Below, piece by piece: positions 15,704-28,302 of a stretch of DNA of 61,082 bases. The notes beneath the pieces are model-generated. The model saw only the letters and a program-made list of their open reading frames with translations. It did not search any database and was not told the origin of the DNA. Position 1 is the stretch's first letter; each line of letters starts with the position of its first letter. The position numbers and the translations under genes were made by a program. Origin of the DNA: Roseospira goensis (GTDB lineage Bacteria; Pseudomonadota; Alphaproteobacteria; Rhodospirillales; Rhodospirillaceae); NCBI RefSeq assembly GCF_014197795.1, contig NZ_JACIGI010000022.1:1-61082 (forward strand), in the 5' to 3' direction.

Positions 15704-17460
15704 GACTTCGCTCCCGAGTAGTCGCGCACGCCGGGACGGGATTTGGTGATGACGACGTCCAGGTAGTCGATGCGCGGCGCCTCCTCGCCCTGGGAATAGG
15801 CCATCGAGTGCCTGAGGTAGTCGCTGTCGTTGCGGTCCACGTAGTCGAGGCGCTGGTGAGAGCCGCGGGATTCCTTGCGGGCCAGGCCGCTGACCGCGAC
15901 CGTCTCCGCCACCTCCAGCATGCAGGCCAGTTCCAGCACCTGGGTCAGTTCGGTATTGAAGACCTTGCTCTTGTCCTTCAGCGCGATGCCGCCCTGCCGG
16001 CGCCGCAGCGCCGCCAAGGTGTTGGCGGTGTCCGTGAGCAGGGCCTCGTCACGATAGATGCCGGCGCCGGTTTCCATCGTGTCGGTCATCGCGGTGCGGA
16101 TGCCGGCCAGGGTCTCGCCCCCGTCCGCGCGGTCGAACAGGGCGTGGATGCGGGCCTCGGCCTCGGCCGCCTGGCGGTCGGCGGCCGCGGTGTCGATCGG
16201 CGGCGCGTCGCTGTTGACGTAGGCGGCGGCGCTCTCGGCGGCGCGACGGCCGAACACCAGCAGCTCGGTCAGCGAGTTCGAGCCGAGCCGGTTGGCGCCA
16301 TTGATGCTGACGCAGGCGCACTCGCCGGCGGCGAACAGCCCGGGCAGCGGGGTGGCGGCGTGGATGTCGGTATGGATGCCGCCCATCATGTAGTGCACCA
16401 CGGGGCGGATCGGCACCTGCTCGCTCACCATGTCCACGCCGACGTAGCTCTTGGCCAGGTCGCGGACGAAGGGCAGGCGCTCGTTGATCTTCTGCTCGCC
16501 CAGGTGGCGCATGTCAAGGTAGACGCAGTCGCCCCACTTGGTCGGGACCGTGTTGCCCTTCTGCTGTTCGTGCCAGAACGCTTGGCTGAGGCGGTCGCGC
16601 GGCCCCAGCTCCATGGTCTTCAGCACCGGCTCGCCCAGGGGTGTCTCCGGCCCCATGCCGTAGTCCTTGAGGTAGCGGTCCCCGTTCTTGTTGCGCAGCA
16701 CCCCGCCCTCGCCGCGACAGCCCTCGGTCAGCAGGATGCCGGTGCCGGGCAGGCCGGTGGGATGGTACTGCACGAACTCCATGTCCTTCAGCGGCACGCC
16801 GGCCCGGTAGGCCAGGGCCATGCCGTCCCCGGTCTTGATCGCGCCGTTGGTGGTGAACGGGAACACCCGGCCGGCGCCGCCGGTGCACAGGATCACCGCC
16901 GGGGCCTGGAACTGGAGCATGGCGCCGCTGCGCATCTCCAGGGCGCAGCAGCCCTGAATGCGGCCGTCCGCCACCAGCAGGTCGGTGGTGAAGACCTCGT
17001 CGAAGCGCCGGATCGACGGATACTTTAGGGACGTCTGGAACAGTGTGTGCAGCAGATGGAAGCCGGTCTTGTCGGCGGCGAACCAGGTGCGCATGATCTT
17101 CATGCCGCCGAACGGGCGCACACCGACCGCGCCGGTGCTCTCGCGGCTCCACGGGCAGCCCCAGTGCTCCAGCCGGGTCAGTTCGCGCGGGGCCTCGTTG
17201 ATGAAGAACTCGACGGCGTCCTGATCGCACAGCCAGTCGCCGCCGCCGACGGTGTCGTCGAAGTGCAGGTCCAGGCTGTCGTCCCCCTTGACGACGCCGG
17301 CGGCGCCGCCCTCGGCCGCGCAGGTGTGACTGCGCATCGGGTAGACCTTGGACAGCAGCGCGATCCGCAGCTTGGGGTCGGCCTCGGCGAGCGCGATCGC
17401 GGCACGCAGACCGGCGCCCCCGGCGCCCACGATCACGACATCGGACTGGATGGTTTCCAT
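15700..17460 (-). CDS. frdA: Fumarate reductase flavoprotein subunit
   Basis: It catalyses reduction of fumarate to succinate in anaerobic respiration. The N-terminal FAD-binding [13 protein letters not shown] is intact, H45 in [11 protein letters not shown] is the covalent-flavin histidine, and substrate-site motifs [14 protein letters not shown] and [14 protein letters not shown] are present. It is 586 aa, normal length. First gene of frdABCD. An 8-bp inverted repeat (GGATCCGG...CCGGATCC, 17481-17505) lies 20 bp upstream. No FNR box is obvious. Confidence 0.96.
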   Translation of the reverse strand: METIQSDVVIVGAGGAGLRAAIALAEADPKLRIALLSKVYPMRSHTCAAEGGAAGVVKGDDSLDLHFDDTVGGGDWLCDQDAVEFFINEAPRELTRLEHWGCPWSRESTGAVGVRPFGGMKIMRTWFAADKTGFHLLHTLFQTSLKYPSIRRFDEVFTTDLLVADGRIQGCCALEMRSGAMLQFQAPAVILCTGGAGRVFPFTTNGAIKTGDGMALAYRAGVPLKDMEFVQYHPTGLPGTGILLTEGCRGEGGVLRNKNGDRYLKDYGMGPETPLGEPVLKTMELGPRDRLSQAFWHEQQKGNTVPTKWGDCVYLDMRHLGEQKINERLPFVRDLAKSYVGVDMVSEQVPIRPVVHYMMGGIHTDIHAATPLPGLFAAGECACVSINGANRLGSNSLTELLVFGRRAAESAAAYVNSDAPPIDTAAADRQAAEAEARIHALFDRADGGETLAGIRTAMTDTMETGAGIYRDEALLTDTANTLAALRRRQGGIALKDKSKVFNTELTQVLELACMLEVAETVAVSGLARKESRGSHQRLDYVDRNDSDYLRHSMAYSQGEEAPRIDYLDVVITKSRPGVRDYSGAKS

Positions 17461-17480
17461 AAGGTGGGCTCCACGCTCTG

Positions 17481-17505
17481 GGATCCGGCCCGACAGCCCG
17501 GATCC
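17481..17505. promoter_or_regulatory. Inverted repeat in the frdA leader
   Basis: GGATCCGG and CCGGATCC separated by 9 bases, 20 bp before the frdA start. It could be an operator or a leader hairpin. Confidence 0.35.
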
Positions 17506-17620
17506 GTGCTCAGGCTACGGGAGCGAAACGCTAACAGATTTCCGCCACAGGGGGTAAGGCGGATATGCCCGGCGGCCCGTGAAAGTTCACCGACCGCCCG
17601 CGCTGCGGGCCTGGGGCAGA

Positions 17621-18424
17621 TCAGGGCAGGACCGGTCCGGCGCCGGCCGGGAGCGCCAGTCGACCGACCAGGGGCAGGTGGTCGGAGGCCAGACGGGCCG
17701 TCCGGCTGCGCCAGGCGGCGGCGGAGACCAGCGGCGCGCCCCGGCACGGCCACACCTTGTCGAGCGGCAACAGCGGCGTCAGGGCCGGCCAGGTGCGCCG
17801 CCACGGTGGCTGCGAGCCCTGACGGTCGATCAGCGGGCCGTAGGTCGGCGAGGGCGGCCACATGTCGTTGAAATCGCCCAGCAGGACGGTGCCCGCCGGC
17901 GGCTGCCCGGCTTCGGCGTGGGGTGTTTCCAGCAGGGCGGCCAGGCGGTCCGCCTGCCAGGCCCGTTCCGGACCGGCGAGACCGAAGTGGGTGACGACAA
18001 CCCGTAACGGCCCGCCCGGTGTGCGCACCAGGGCGTCAATGGCGCCGCGCGGTTCGCGCCCGTCCTGGGCCAGATCGAGCCGCCGCGCGGTGACGATGGG
18101 GTGGCGGCTGAGCAGCGCGTTGCCATAGCGGCGGCCGGCACGCAGCAGGTTGGCGCCGGCGCGGGCCTCGTAGGCGAGGGTGTCGGCGAACACCGCGAGC
18201 TGGTCGATGTCGCGGCTGTCGCTGTCCGACGTCAGCGGCCAGACGGTCATGTCCTCCAGGTCGGCGCCGGGACCCAGAACCTCCTGAAGGCCGATGATAT
18301 CGGCATCCAGTTCGCCGAGGACGCGGGCCACCCGGCGCACATCCCGGCGCCGGTCCAGGCCCACGCAGGCATGCACGTTATAGGTGGCGACGCGCAGGGC
18401 CGGCGCGGCGGTCGGGACCGGCAT
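17621..18424 (-). CDS. Endonuclease/exonuclease/phosphatase-family hydrolase, 267 aa
   Basis: The EEP fold shows its metal and catalytic motifs in order: RVATYNVHAC near residue 11, IIGLQEV at 44-50, THFGL in the middle, GDFND around 185 and SDHLPL near 250. The family includes nucleases and phosphodiesterases on lipids or nucleotides, so the substrate is open. There is no signal peptide. It starts 3 bp after the phospholipase D/VTT gene ends, and such neighbours are often cotranscribed; a joint role in phospholipid or phosphodiester turnover is possible. Confidence 0.85.
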   Translation of the reverse strand: MPVPTAAPALRVATYNVHACVGLDRRRDVRRVARVLGELDADIIGLQEVLGPGADLEDMTVWPLTSDSDSRDIDQLAVFADTLAYEARAGANLLRAGRRYGNALLSRHPIVTARRLDLAQDGREPRGAIDALVRTPGGPLRVVVTHFGLAGPERAWQADRLAALLETPHAEAGQPPAGTVLLGDFNDMWPPSPTYGPLIDRQGSQPPWRRTWPALTPLLPLDKVWPCRGAPLVSAAAWRSRTARLASDHLPLVGRLALPAGAGPVLP

Positions 18425-18427
18425 GGA

Positions 18428-20725
18428 TCAGTCCCCGCGGTCCGCCGTCGGCGCGCCGGTCGCCGACGCCGCCGGGTCCGTCTCGGGGCCACGCCGGCGC
18501 GCCAGCGCCCGCGAGCCGGCGCGCACCAGCAGCACCAGGCCCAACAGGGCGGCGGCGATGACGGCGGCCTCTCCCCATGTGCTGGCCCGCAGCAGCCGGC
18601 CCAGCCCCTCGCCGAACAGGCTCATCACCGCGATGCCGGGCACCATGCCGATCAGCGTACCCCAGATGTAGGCCCGCCACGAGATGCCGGCGGCGCCGCA
18701 GGCCAGGTTGGTAAGGGTGTACTGCAGCACGGGCACGATGCGGAAGAACAGCACCGTCTTGATGCCGTGACGGCGCAGCGCGGTCATCACCTTGCGCGGG
18801 CGCTCGTGATGGTCGATCAGTCTGGAGACGCCCTGGCGGCCCAGCGCGCGGCCGATCCGGAAGCCGACGGCGGCGCTCGCCAGGGCCCCAACCGTGCTGT
18901 AGATGAATCCGAGCACGGGTCCGAAGACCAGGGCCATGGCGACGATCAGCGCGGTGATCGGCGCCAGCAGCAGGGTGCCGAAGAACATCGTGCCGATCGC
19001 CCCCAGGGGCGCCAGCGGATGGGCGCGCACGGCCTCGATCCAGGCCGAGACGACCTCCGGCGTGAGCGAGCCGTGCAGCGGCGTCAGCCGCCACACCGCC
19101 ACCAGGGTCACGACCACCCCGATCAACGCCGCCGCGCGGACGTAGGGATGCCGGCGGCGGCCCACCAGTTCGGTGCCCTCGGGCAGGAAGACGTTGGGCA
19201 GGTCCTCGGCGGCCACCGGTTTCTCGAAGTCCCCGGGGACGGGGTAGGGCAGCGCTTCCACCAGTTCGGGCGGGGCATCGCCACTTTCGACCGGGACCAG
19301 ATCGCGCCTTTGGGGATCGCCATGGCGGTCCAGCACCGCGCGCAGCGATCCCGTCTCCCGCAGGGTGGCGCGGACGGTGTCCGGCGCCGTCGCCAGGTGC
19401 TCGCCCAGGAGGTCGCACAGGACCCGCTCGATGAAGTCCGACACGGCGGCGCCTCGGGGCTCGCCGGTGTCAGGATCCGGCAGGCCGGGTTCGATGTGCA
19501 GGTCCAGTTCGGTGTCCAGGCCCATCGAGCGGTTGTTCAGATTGGCCGAGCCGTGCCGCAGGGCGATGTCATCGACGATCATCAGCTTGGTGTGGATCTT
19601 CAAATGGCCCGGCCCCCGGCCCTCCACCACCGGCGTGACCACGCGCAGCCGGCCGTGACGGTCGGCCGCCCTGATCAGGCGCAGGAACCGCTCGCGCCCC
19701 ACCCCCATGGTCGCGGTCTCCAGCCAGCCGTCCCAGATGCGCGGCACCACCGCCACCACCTCCGGTCCGTCGGGCTCGGCCAGCCGGTCGGCCAGGGCGT
19801 GCGCCGCCACCCGGGCGGTCAGGTACTGGTCCTCAATGTAGATCCAGCGCCGGGCAGCGCGGATGTCGGCCTCGATCAGGCGAGCGATCTCCTCCACCGG
19901 CGCGGCATGGGCCGTCGCCGGGGCGGTCCGGGCCAGCGCCACCGGCAGGCGGTCGATGTCGGCGGGCGCGCCGGCCGGCCAGGGCGCGGGCAGGTCGGCC
20001 GGGGGCGCGGCGGGTGCCGGTTCATCGGTCACCCGCGCCCAGCGCTCGCGCACCAGGGCGCCAAGCACGCCGGCAACCGGCCCCTCCATCATCACCTGCA
20101 TGTCATGGAAGGCGGGGTAGGGGTCGCCGTTGCCGCTCAAGCGCCGACGTGTGTCGTCGGCATGATGGGCGCGGGTATCCCAGCGCGCCGGCGCGATGTC
20201 CAGCCCGCCGGTGAAGGCGACGCGGTCGTCGATGACGACGATCTTTTCGTGGTGCGAGGCCTCGACGGGACCGCTGCCGTCCAGGCGCAGGCGCATGCGC
20301 GGGTTGGGATTCCAGTCCTGGCGCAGGGCGGGCAGCAGTTCCCGGTCGCTGGCGTACAGCATCGGGAAGTCCCACAACAGGATGCGCACCTCCAACGCCG
20401 GCCGTGCCTCCGTCAACGCCCGCAGCAGCGGAGCGATGGTCGTCGGCCAGCCGTCGTCGGGCGGCGTCCGGGAGTCCACGAGGGCGACGGCGCTGGAGAT
20501 GTCCCAGGCCGTAATGAGGATCTGCCGGCGCGCTTGAATCAGCGCGGCGCGCAGCGTCTCGAAGTACGCCGCGCCGTCGACCAGCACGCGGAGGCGGTCA
20601 GCCCGGCTGATCTGCCAGCAGGTGCGGCCGGGTTCGGCCACAGGCGGCGGTGGCGGCGCCCCCGCGGGGCGCGCGCCACCGTTTGCGCCGATACCGGCGC
20701 CATCGGAGGGTGGGATGTGCGACAT
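18428..20725 (-). CDS. Phospholipase D-like protein fused to a VTT (DedA-type) membrane domain, 765 aa
   Basis: Two HKD motifs are visible: HHEKIVVIDDRVAFTGG and HTKLMIVDDIALRHGSANLNN, each followed by the Gly/Ser-rich turn, making a complete PLD catalytic pair in the first 500 residues. From about 530 a VTT/SNARE-associated domain follows with several membrane helices and FRIVPVLQYTLTNLACGAAGISWRAYIWGTLIG. It probably hydrolyses or transfers phospholipid headgroups at the inner membrane, as in cardiolipin-type reactions. A short Pro-rich N-terminus precedes the catalytic part. Confidence 0.88.
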   Translation of the reverse strand: MSHIPPSDGAGIGANGGARPAGAPPPPPVAEPGRTCWQISRADRLRVLVDGAAYFETLRAALIQARRQILITAWDISSAVALVDSRTPPDDGWPTTIAPLLRALTEARPALEVRILLWDFPMLYASDRELLPALRQDWNPNPRMRLRLDGSGPVEASHHEKIVVIDDRVAFTGGLDIAPARWDTRAHHADDTRRRLSGNGDPYPAFHDMQVMMEGPVAGVLGALVRERWARVTDEPAPAAPPADLPAPWPAGAPADIDRLPVALARTAPATAHAAPVEEIARLIEADIRAARRWIYIEDQYLTARVAAHALADRLAEPDGPEVVAVVPRIWDGWLETATMGVGRERFLRLIRAADRHGRLRVVTPVVEGRGPGHLKIHTKLMIVDDIALRHGSANLNNRSMGLDTELDLHIEPGLPDPDTGEPRGAAVSDFIERVLCDLLGEHLATAPDTVRATLRETGSLRAVLDRHGDPQRRDLVPVESGDAPPELVEALPYPVPGDFEKPVAAEDLPNVFLPEGTELVGRRRHPYVRAAALIGVVVTLVAVWRLTPLHGSLTPEVVSAWIEAVRAHPLAPLGAIGTMFFGTLLLAPITALIVAMALVFGPVLGFIYSTVGALASAAVGFRIGRALGRQGVSRLIDHHERPRKVMTALRRHGIKTVLFFRIVPVLQYTLTNLACGAAGISWRAYIWGTLIGMVPGIAVMSLFGEGLGRLLRASTWGEAAVIAAALLGLVLLVRAGSRALARRRGPETDPAASATGAPTADRGD

Positions 20726-20752
20726 GCCCCGAAGGTAATGCCGCGCCCGGTC

Positions 20753-20995
20753 TTACGCCACCCGCAGGCACGCACCGGCGCAGCCGTCGCGGCGCGCGAC
20801 CTCGTCCAGCATGGCGATGGAGGGGCGGGGCGCCGGAAGCCTGGCGCCGGTCCGGACGCGCTCGGTCAGCACCTTGGACGCTTCGTTGACGGCGTCGTCC
20901 ACCGTCGGTGCGACGGCGTGGCAGTTCGCGACGCCGACCACGTCGGCCCGGTAGCCCTCGGCGTGATGCGAGACGACGACAATATGACCTTTCAT
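20753..20995 (-). CDS. Small HicB-like protein, 80 aa
   Basis: The N-terminal 50 residues (MKGHIVVVSHHAEGYRADVVGV...TVDDAVNEASKVL) resemble the single-domain antitoxin-like HicB/UPF0150 fold: two strands, then a helix after a TVDDA turn. There is no HicA toxin beside it and no DNA-binding tail, so it may be an orphan. The start at 20995 is chosen because GGAGG stands 9 bases before it; the in-frame ATG at 21004 is too close to that sequence. The family assignment is tentative. Confidence 0.5.
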   Translation of the reverse strand: MKGHIVVVSHHAEGYRADVVGVANCHAVAPTVDDAVNEASKVLTERVRTGARLPAPRPSIAMLDEVARRDGCAGACLRVA

Positions 20996-21630
20996 GGCGG
21001 TCATCCTCCACTACGGAAATGGCTGAAGAAACGAAGGGTGAGCCAGAATTGCGCCGGCGTTGCACAGGGTCACGGCAGACAACAGGGTGTCCGGGCCGGC
21101 GGCATCCCCAAGAGAGCGGGTCGCACCGCACAGCGCGTGGGACCCGTGGCGCGCCAGGCGGCAGAGCCCGGCGTTCGGTGAGGAGGATACGGATTGGACG
21201 GGGAAACGCAACCCCCCGAAAGAGAAAAAAATCCGACCATGACGTTCTGAAATCGCTATATTGAAGCAAAATTTGAGAGGGCCATGAGGGAAAATAAATT
21301 TTATTTCCAGATATTTTCTTTTCATGCCAGTGCGAGTGTTATGGCTAAGGGGTTGACAATTTCGACGAGAGGCGTATTCTCCTCTCCGACGATGCGAGAT
21401 CATCCGACCCGATCTCCTGGACCGCCCGGTGTGGCGGCGGCGTCGTCGCCGGTCGGGCATGCCCGACCATGGCGCCCGTGCCTGTCGGGCATCCGGTCGT
21501 TCCGCGGCGAGCATTTGCCGGGTCGGCGCTTTTCCAGACCGTGACTGTCCCGAACCGGAGGCCCTGCGGCGCTCCGGCCCCCCACGCACCGCAGCCCCAC
21601 CCGCCCCAGCCACAGAAGACCGAGGGATCG
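20996..21630. other. Intergenic region with AT-rich segment and the ectA promoter
   Basis: No gene is supported. Bases 21225-21345 are strikingly AT-rich for this genome and precede a good promoter at 21353-21380. Such AT-rich DNA may bind nucleoid proteins or form a curved upstream element for osmotic control of ectABC. A long leader (about 240 nt) follows the promoter. Confidence 0.55.
21353..21380 (+). promoter_or_regulatory. Sigma-70-type promoter of the ectoine operon
   Basis: Perfect -35 TTGACA (21353-21358), 16-bp spacer, -10 TATTCT (21375-21380). It sits at the edge of an AT-rich island and faces ectA. Confidence 0.65.
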
Positions 21631-22221
21631 ATGACCCAGACGTCCATCTCCCCCATCCGGACTCCCGCCGCCGCCCGGCCGTCCGCGCCCGAGGCGAAGG
21701 CCACCCCGCCGGTGCGCCTGCGCCGGCCGACGGGTGACGACGGCGCCACGATCTGGACGCTGGCGCGCGACAGCGGCAAGCTGGATCTGAATTCGCCCTA
21801 TGCGTACATGATGATGGGCCACTTCTTCCCCGAGACCTGCGTCCTGGCCGAAATGGACAACGAGCCGGTCGGATCCGTGATCGGGTTCGCGCCGCCCGCG
21901 CGTCCGAACGCGCTGTTCGTCTGGCAGGTGGCCGTGTCCGAACAGGCGCGCGGCCAGGGTCTGGCCTCGCGGATGATCGAGCACCTGCTGTGGACCGCGC
22001 CGCTCAAGGGCCAGGCGCGGTGGCTGGAGGCTTCGGTCACGCCGTCGAACGAGCCGTCCGAGCGCCTGTTCCGCGCCATCGCGCGGCGCCACGGCGCCCC
22101 CTGCGAGGTGGCGCCGCTGTTCGAGGAGGACGCCTTCCCGTCGCCCGAGGAGGCCGACGCCACCTTCGAGGCCGAGCGCCTGTTCCGCATCGGCCCGTTG
22201 CGCCAGGCCCAGGCGGCCTGA
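21631..22221 (+). CDS. ectA: L-2,4-diaminobutyrate acetyltransferase (ectoine synthesis)
   Basis: The enzyme acetylates diaminobutyrate, the second step of ectoine synthesis from aspartate semialdehyde. The GNAT core is seen in VRLRRPTGDDGATIWTLARDSGKLDLNSPYAYMM, the acetyl-CoA loop VSEQARGQGLASRM and the SVTPSNEPSERLF segment. The start MTQTSISP at 21631 follows a GAGGG site; the longer upstream frame is Pro-rich and not family-like. The length is 196 aa. ectB follows after 54 bp. Confidence 0.93.
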   Translation: MTQTSISPIRTPAAARPSAPEAKATPPVRLRRPTGDDGATIWTLARDSGKLDLNSPYAYMMMGHFFPETCVLAEMDNEPVGSVIGFAPPARPNALFVWQVAVSEQARGQGLASRMIEHLLWTAPLKGQARWLEASVTPSNEPSERLFRAIARRHGAPCEVAPLFEEDAFPSPEEADATFEAERLFRIGPLRQAQAA

Positions 22222-22275
22222 CGCCGCGTCCCCGACCCGCCCGACCCGATCCGACCTGAGAGTAACCGAATACGG

Positions 22276-23574
22276 ATGACTTCCATGACCGCCACCCTCG
22301 ACGTCTTCGACCGCCACGAGTCGGCCGTCCGCAGCTATATCCGCTCCTTCCCGACCGTGTTCACCACGGCCAAGGGGCACCTGATTCACGCCGAGGACGG
22401 TCGCCAGTACATCGACTTCTTCGCCGGTGCCGGGGCGCTCAACTACGGCCATAACGACGACGGCATGAAGGCCGCGCTGCTGGACTACATCGCCAACGAC
22501 GGCATCACCCATGCCCTCGACATGGGTACGAGCGCCAAGGCCCGCTTCCTGGAGCGGTTCCACGAGGTGATTCTCGCCCCGCGCGGAATGGAACATCGCG
22601 TGCTGTTCCCGGGGCCGACCGGCACCAACGCCGTGGAGACCGCGCTCAAGCTGGCCCGCAAGGTCACCGGTCGCGAGAAGATCGTCAGCTTCACCAACGC
22701 CTTCCACGGCATGACGCTGGGCTCGCTGGCGGTGACCGGCAACGCCTTCAAGCGCGGCGGCGCCGGTCTGCCGCTCGACAACACGGTGTTCATGCCGTTC
22801 GCCGACTTCATCGACGGCGGCTTCGACAGCCTGGACTACCTGGAGCGCATGCTGGCGGGCGGTGGTTCCGGCATGGACATGCCGGCCGGCGTGATCGTCG
22901 AGACCGTGCAGGGCGAGGGCGGCATCAACGCCGCGTCGTTCGGCTGGCTCAAGCGCCTGAACGACCTGTGCGCGCGCTGGGACCTGCCCCTGATCGTCGA
23001 CGACGTGCAGGCCGGCTGCGGCCGCACCGGCCCGTTCTTCAGCTTCGAGCCGGCCGGCATCAAGCCGGACATCGTCTGTCTGTCCAAGTCGATCAGCGGC
23101 TACGGCCTGCCCATGGCATTGGTCCTGGTGCGCCCCGACATGGACGTGTTCAGCCCGGGCGAGCACAACGGCACCTTCCGCGGCAACGCGACCGCCTTCG
23201 TCACCGCGACCGAGGCGCTGCGCTTCTGGACCGACGATGCGCTGTCCCGCGAGGTGGAGCGCAAGGGCGCCATCATCGAGGAGGCGCTGACCGCCATGGC
23301 CACCAAGCATCCGCAGTTGCAGCCCGAGGTGCGCGGCCGCGGCCTGATGCGCGGCATCGCCCTGGGGGTCGAGGGGGCGGCCGATCAGGTCTGCGCCGAG
23401 GCGTTCGCCAACGGTGTCATCATGGAGACCTCGGGGCCGGACTCCGAGGTCGCCAAGCTGCTGCCGCCGCTGACCATCCCGGAAGACGCCCTGCGCGAGG
23501 GCCTGGACATCATGGCCCGCGCCGTCGATACGGTGGCCGCGCGCATCGCCGGCGCGGACCGGCCCGCCGCCTGA
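22276..23574 (+). CDS. ectB: Diaminobutyrate-2-oxoglutarate transaminase (ectoine synthesis)
   Basis: A class III PLP aminotransferase making diaminobutyrate from aspartate semialdehyde with glutamate. Seen: [19 protein letters not shown] (phosphate-binding region), [19 protein letters not shown] and the PLP lysine K271 in [12 protein letters not shown]. At 432 aa it is typical. ATG at 22276 or the in-frame ATG at 22285 may start it. A terminator-like hairpin with T-tract follows at 23633, before ectC. Confidence 0.95.
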   Translation: MTSMTATLDVFDRHESAVRSYIRSFPTVFTTAKGHLIHAEDGRQYIDFFAGAGALNYGHNDDGMKAALLDYIANDGITHALDMGTSAKARFLERFHEVILAPRGMEHRVLFPGPTGTNAVETALKLARKVTGREKIVSFTNAFHGMTLGSLAVTGNAFKRGGAGLPLDNTVFMPFADFIDGGFDSLDYLERMLAGGGSGMDMPAGVIVETVQGEGGINAASFGWLKRLNDLCARWDLPLIVDDVQAGCGRTGPFFSFEPAGIKPDIVCLSKSISGYGLPMALVLVRPDMDVFSPGEHNGTFRGNATAFVTATEALRFWTDDALSREVERKGAIIEEALTAMATKHPQLQPEVRGRGLMRGIALGVEGAADQVCAEAFANGVIMETSGPDSEVAKLLPPLTIPEDALREGLDIMARAVDTVAARIAGADRPAA

Positions 23575-23632
23575 CGGCGGTCGCATCATGACCTCCCGGT
23601 CCGCGCCCGCGCGGTCCGGGGCAAGACCCTCG

Positions 23633-23671
23633 CCCGCCCCGCCCGCTCTCTGGGCCGGGGCGGGTGCTTTT
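23633..23671 (+). terminator. Terminator or attenuator between ectB and ectC
   Basis: CCCGCCCCG pairs with CGGGGCGGG around a loop containing a further three possible pairs, followed by TGCTTTT. It lies 59 bp after ectB and would reduce or separate ectC transcription. Confidence 0.6.
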
Positions 23672-23679
23672 CTGTGCCC

Positions 23680-23781
23680 GGCTTATCCCCTGTTGCAGGT
23701 CGGCCCATAATGGAGAGCCGTTCGTATCCATGCGACCGCACCATTCTTTTCTTTGGTCGCCGGGCGCAGGGGGGATAAGCC
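23680..23781. promoter_or_regulatory. Long-range inverted repeat in the ectC leader
   Basis: GGCTTATCCCC (23680-23690) and GGGGATAAGCC (23771-23781) are exact complements separated by 80 bases. Each has a TTTTCTGTG sequence beside it. The right arm followed by TTTT could act as a second terminator with a long loop. Function unknown. Confidence 0.45.
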
Positions 23782-23836
23782 TTTTCTGTGCATCGCCCGG
23801 TTCGATGCGGACCCGAACTACGGAGCATCCAGACCC

Positions 23837-24232
23837 ATGATCGTGAAGCACCTGAAGGATATCGTTGGCACCGACGCCGAGGTGGACGGCGGCAACTGGG
23901 TCAGCCGCCGCTTTCTCCTGCGCAAGGACGGCGCCGGCTTCTCGCTGAACGACACCGTTATCCGTGCTGGCACCGAAACCTACATCCACTACGCCAATCA
24001 TCTGGAGGCGGTGTACTGCGTCGCCGGTAACGGGGAGATCGAGGACCTGGAGACCGGCACCGTCCACCCGATCAGCGACGGCATGCTCTACGTCCTGAAC
24101 GGCCACGAACGCCACAAGCTGCGCGGCGGCACGCAGGACATGCGCATGGTCTGCGTCTTCACGCCGCCGCTGACCGGGCGCGAGGTACACGACGAGAATG
24201 GCGTCTATCCGGTCCTGACCGACGACGCGTAG
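23837..24232 (+). CDS. ectC: L-ectoine synthase
   Basis: A cupin enzyme that cyclises N-acetyl-diaminobutyrate to ectoine. Recognisable are [13 protein letters not shown], the metal-site segment [35 protein letters not shown] and [21 protein letters not shown]. The 131-aa length is standard. The start at 23837 matches family N-termini, although the frame is open further upstream. No ectD hydroxylase or aspartokinase follows. The 262-bp gap from ectB is unusual for ectABC operons. Confidence 0.95.
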   Translation: MIVKHLKDIVGTDAEVDGGNWVSRRFLLRKDGAGFSLNDTVIRAGTETYIHYANHLEAVYCVAGNGEIEDLETGTVHPISDGMLYVLNGHERHKLRGGTQDMRMVCVFTPPLTGREVHDENGVYPVLTDDA

Positions 24233-24381
24233 CGCCACCCTGGCGCGCCGAAAAGGGCTGGCGTGACCCGGCGGTGTGGGCGACACTGGCCCGCGCCCGC
24301 CGGGTTTTTCGTGTCCCGGTGGCGACCGCCAGTCCGGCGCGGGGCGGAAGACGGAAAGATGACGGAAAAAGAGGATCGCCG

Positions 24382-25065
24382 ATGACGAAGGGCGCGCGCA
24401 TCGGACGGCGCACGGCGCTGCGGCTCGGGGGTGGGCTGTTCGCCGTGGCGGCCGGCATGATCGCAGCCGGGCCGCCGAGAGCGGCGACCGCCGCCCCCGA
24501 CGGCATCGGTGCCGACAGCATCGGGCATGTCACCCTCTTCATGGGGCGCGCCAGCGTGATCGAGGACGCCTTCGCGCGGCCGATGCAGACCGGCATGCGG
24601 GTGCGAGCCGGGTCGCACGTCGTGACCGGGGAGGGCGCGCGCGCCTCCGTGCGCCTGGATGGCGGCGTCGTGCTGACCCTGGGCGCCGCCACCGACCTGC
24701 GGATCGAGGCGCAGACCCCGGACCCCGACGGCTGGCAGGGTCGGGCGACCTTGCGGCGCGGTCTGGTGCGGATCGAGTTCGCATCGGGGTCGCAGTGGGC
24801 CGGCTTCACCGTCGCGACGCGGGCCGCCACCGCCACCTGCGAGGGCGGGCATTTCCTGGTCGAGTCCAACGGCCTCCTGACCACCGTCTACGCCGACGAC
24901 GGCCGCGTCATGGTGCGGGGCACGGACGCGGGCGACGACGGGACGGTCACGGTGCTGGGCGCCGGCAGCGGGGTGGATGTGGCGCGCGGTCAGCCGCCCT
25001 ACGCGCCGACCGCCTGGCCGGCCAGCCGGGCCACGGACATGCGGCTGCGGGCGTCGTACCCCTGA
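24382..25065 (+). CDS. Tat-exported FecR-domain protein, 227 aa
   Basis: A twin-arginine signal (R9-R10, then TALRLGGGLFAVAAGMIAAG) precedes a FecR domain at about 55-170, with VRAGSHVVTGEGARASVRLDGGVVLTLG and FTVATRAATATCEGGHFLVE. The domain occurs in anti-sigma regulators but also in free periplasmic proteins; with no sigma factor or TonB receptor nearby this looks like the latter. The start at 24382 follows GAGGA. It converges on uvrA with a 9-bp gap. Confidence 0.8.
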   Translation: MTKGARIGRRTALRLGGGLFAVAAGMIAAGPPRAATAAPDGIGADSIGHVTLFMGRASVIEDAFARPMQTGMRVRAGSHVVTGEGARASVRLDGGVVLTLGAATDLRIEAQTPDPDGWQGRATLRRGLVRIEFASGSQWAGFTVATRAATATCEGGHFLVESNGLLTTVYADDGRVMVRGTDAGDDGTVTVLGAGSGVDVARGQPPYAPTAWPASRATDMRLRASYP

Positions 25066-25074
25066 GACGCGGGG

Positions 25075-27945
<2,871 letters not shown>

Positions 27946-28302
27946 GCGGCCCTTCTGGCGAGAAACGGACGGAGGGAGGCGGGGACGCCCTGTCCTCGCT
28001 ACATAGAAGCCGGCCGGGACCAAGGCAAGGCGACGGCCCGGGGACGGGGCGCTGCGGGAACCTTGCCCTGCCGGCGCCGGCCCGGCATTGTGACAGTCCC
28101 TGTCCGAGTCGCGGGTCCGGAGCGCGGAGCTTCATCTCGGCCGGGGCGCGCGGGTGTGGCGCCGAGGGGGCTTGTCCGTTGGCCGGCCTTGGTTTACATA
28201 GCCGCGCTTTGCGGGGGGAGACGGCGCGCCCGGGCGCGACGGTTGACGGGCCCCCCGGCCCCGGCTGTTCCCTTGGTGCGCGCCGCGACGGAAGGTCCTC
28301 CC
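27946..28302. other. Divergent intergenic region uvrA/livG
   Basis: No gene is seen. A plausible plus-strand promoter lies at 28172-28200 and faces livG. The rest is GC-rich with no strong structure noticed. Confidence 0.5.
28172..28200 (+). promoter_or_regulatory. Putative sigma-70 promoter of livGFHM
   Basis: TTGTCC (28172-28177), 17-bp spacer, TACATA (28195-28200), about 100 bp before the livG start. Confidence 0.4.

Noticed and set aside
21285-21310. AT-rich near-palindrome GGAAAATAAATTTTATTTCC before ectA
   Set aside because: The arms are out of register by a base or more; noted only as part of the AT-rich upstream region.
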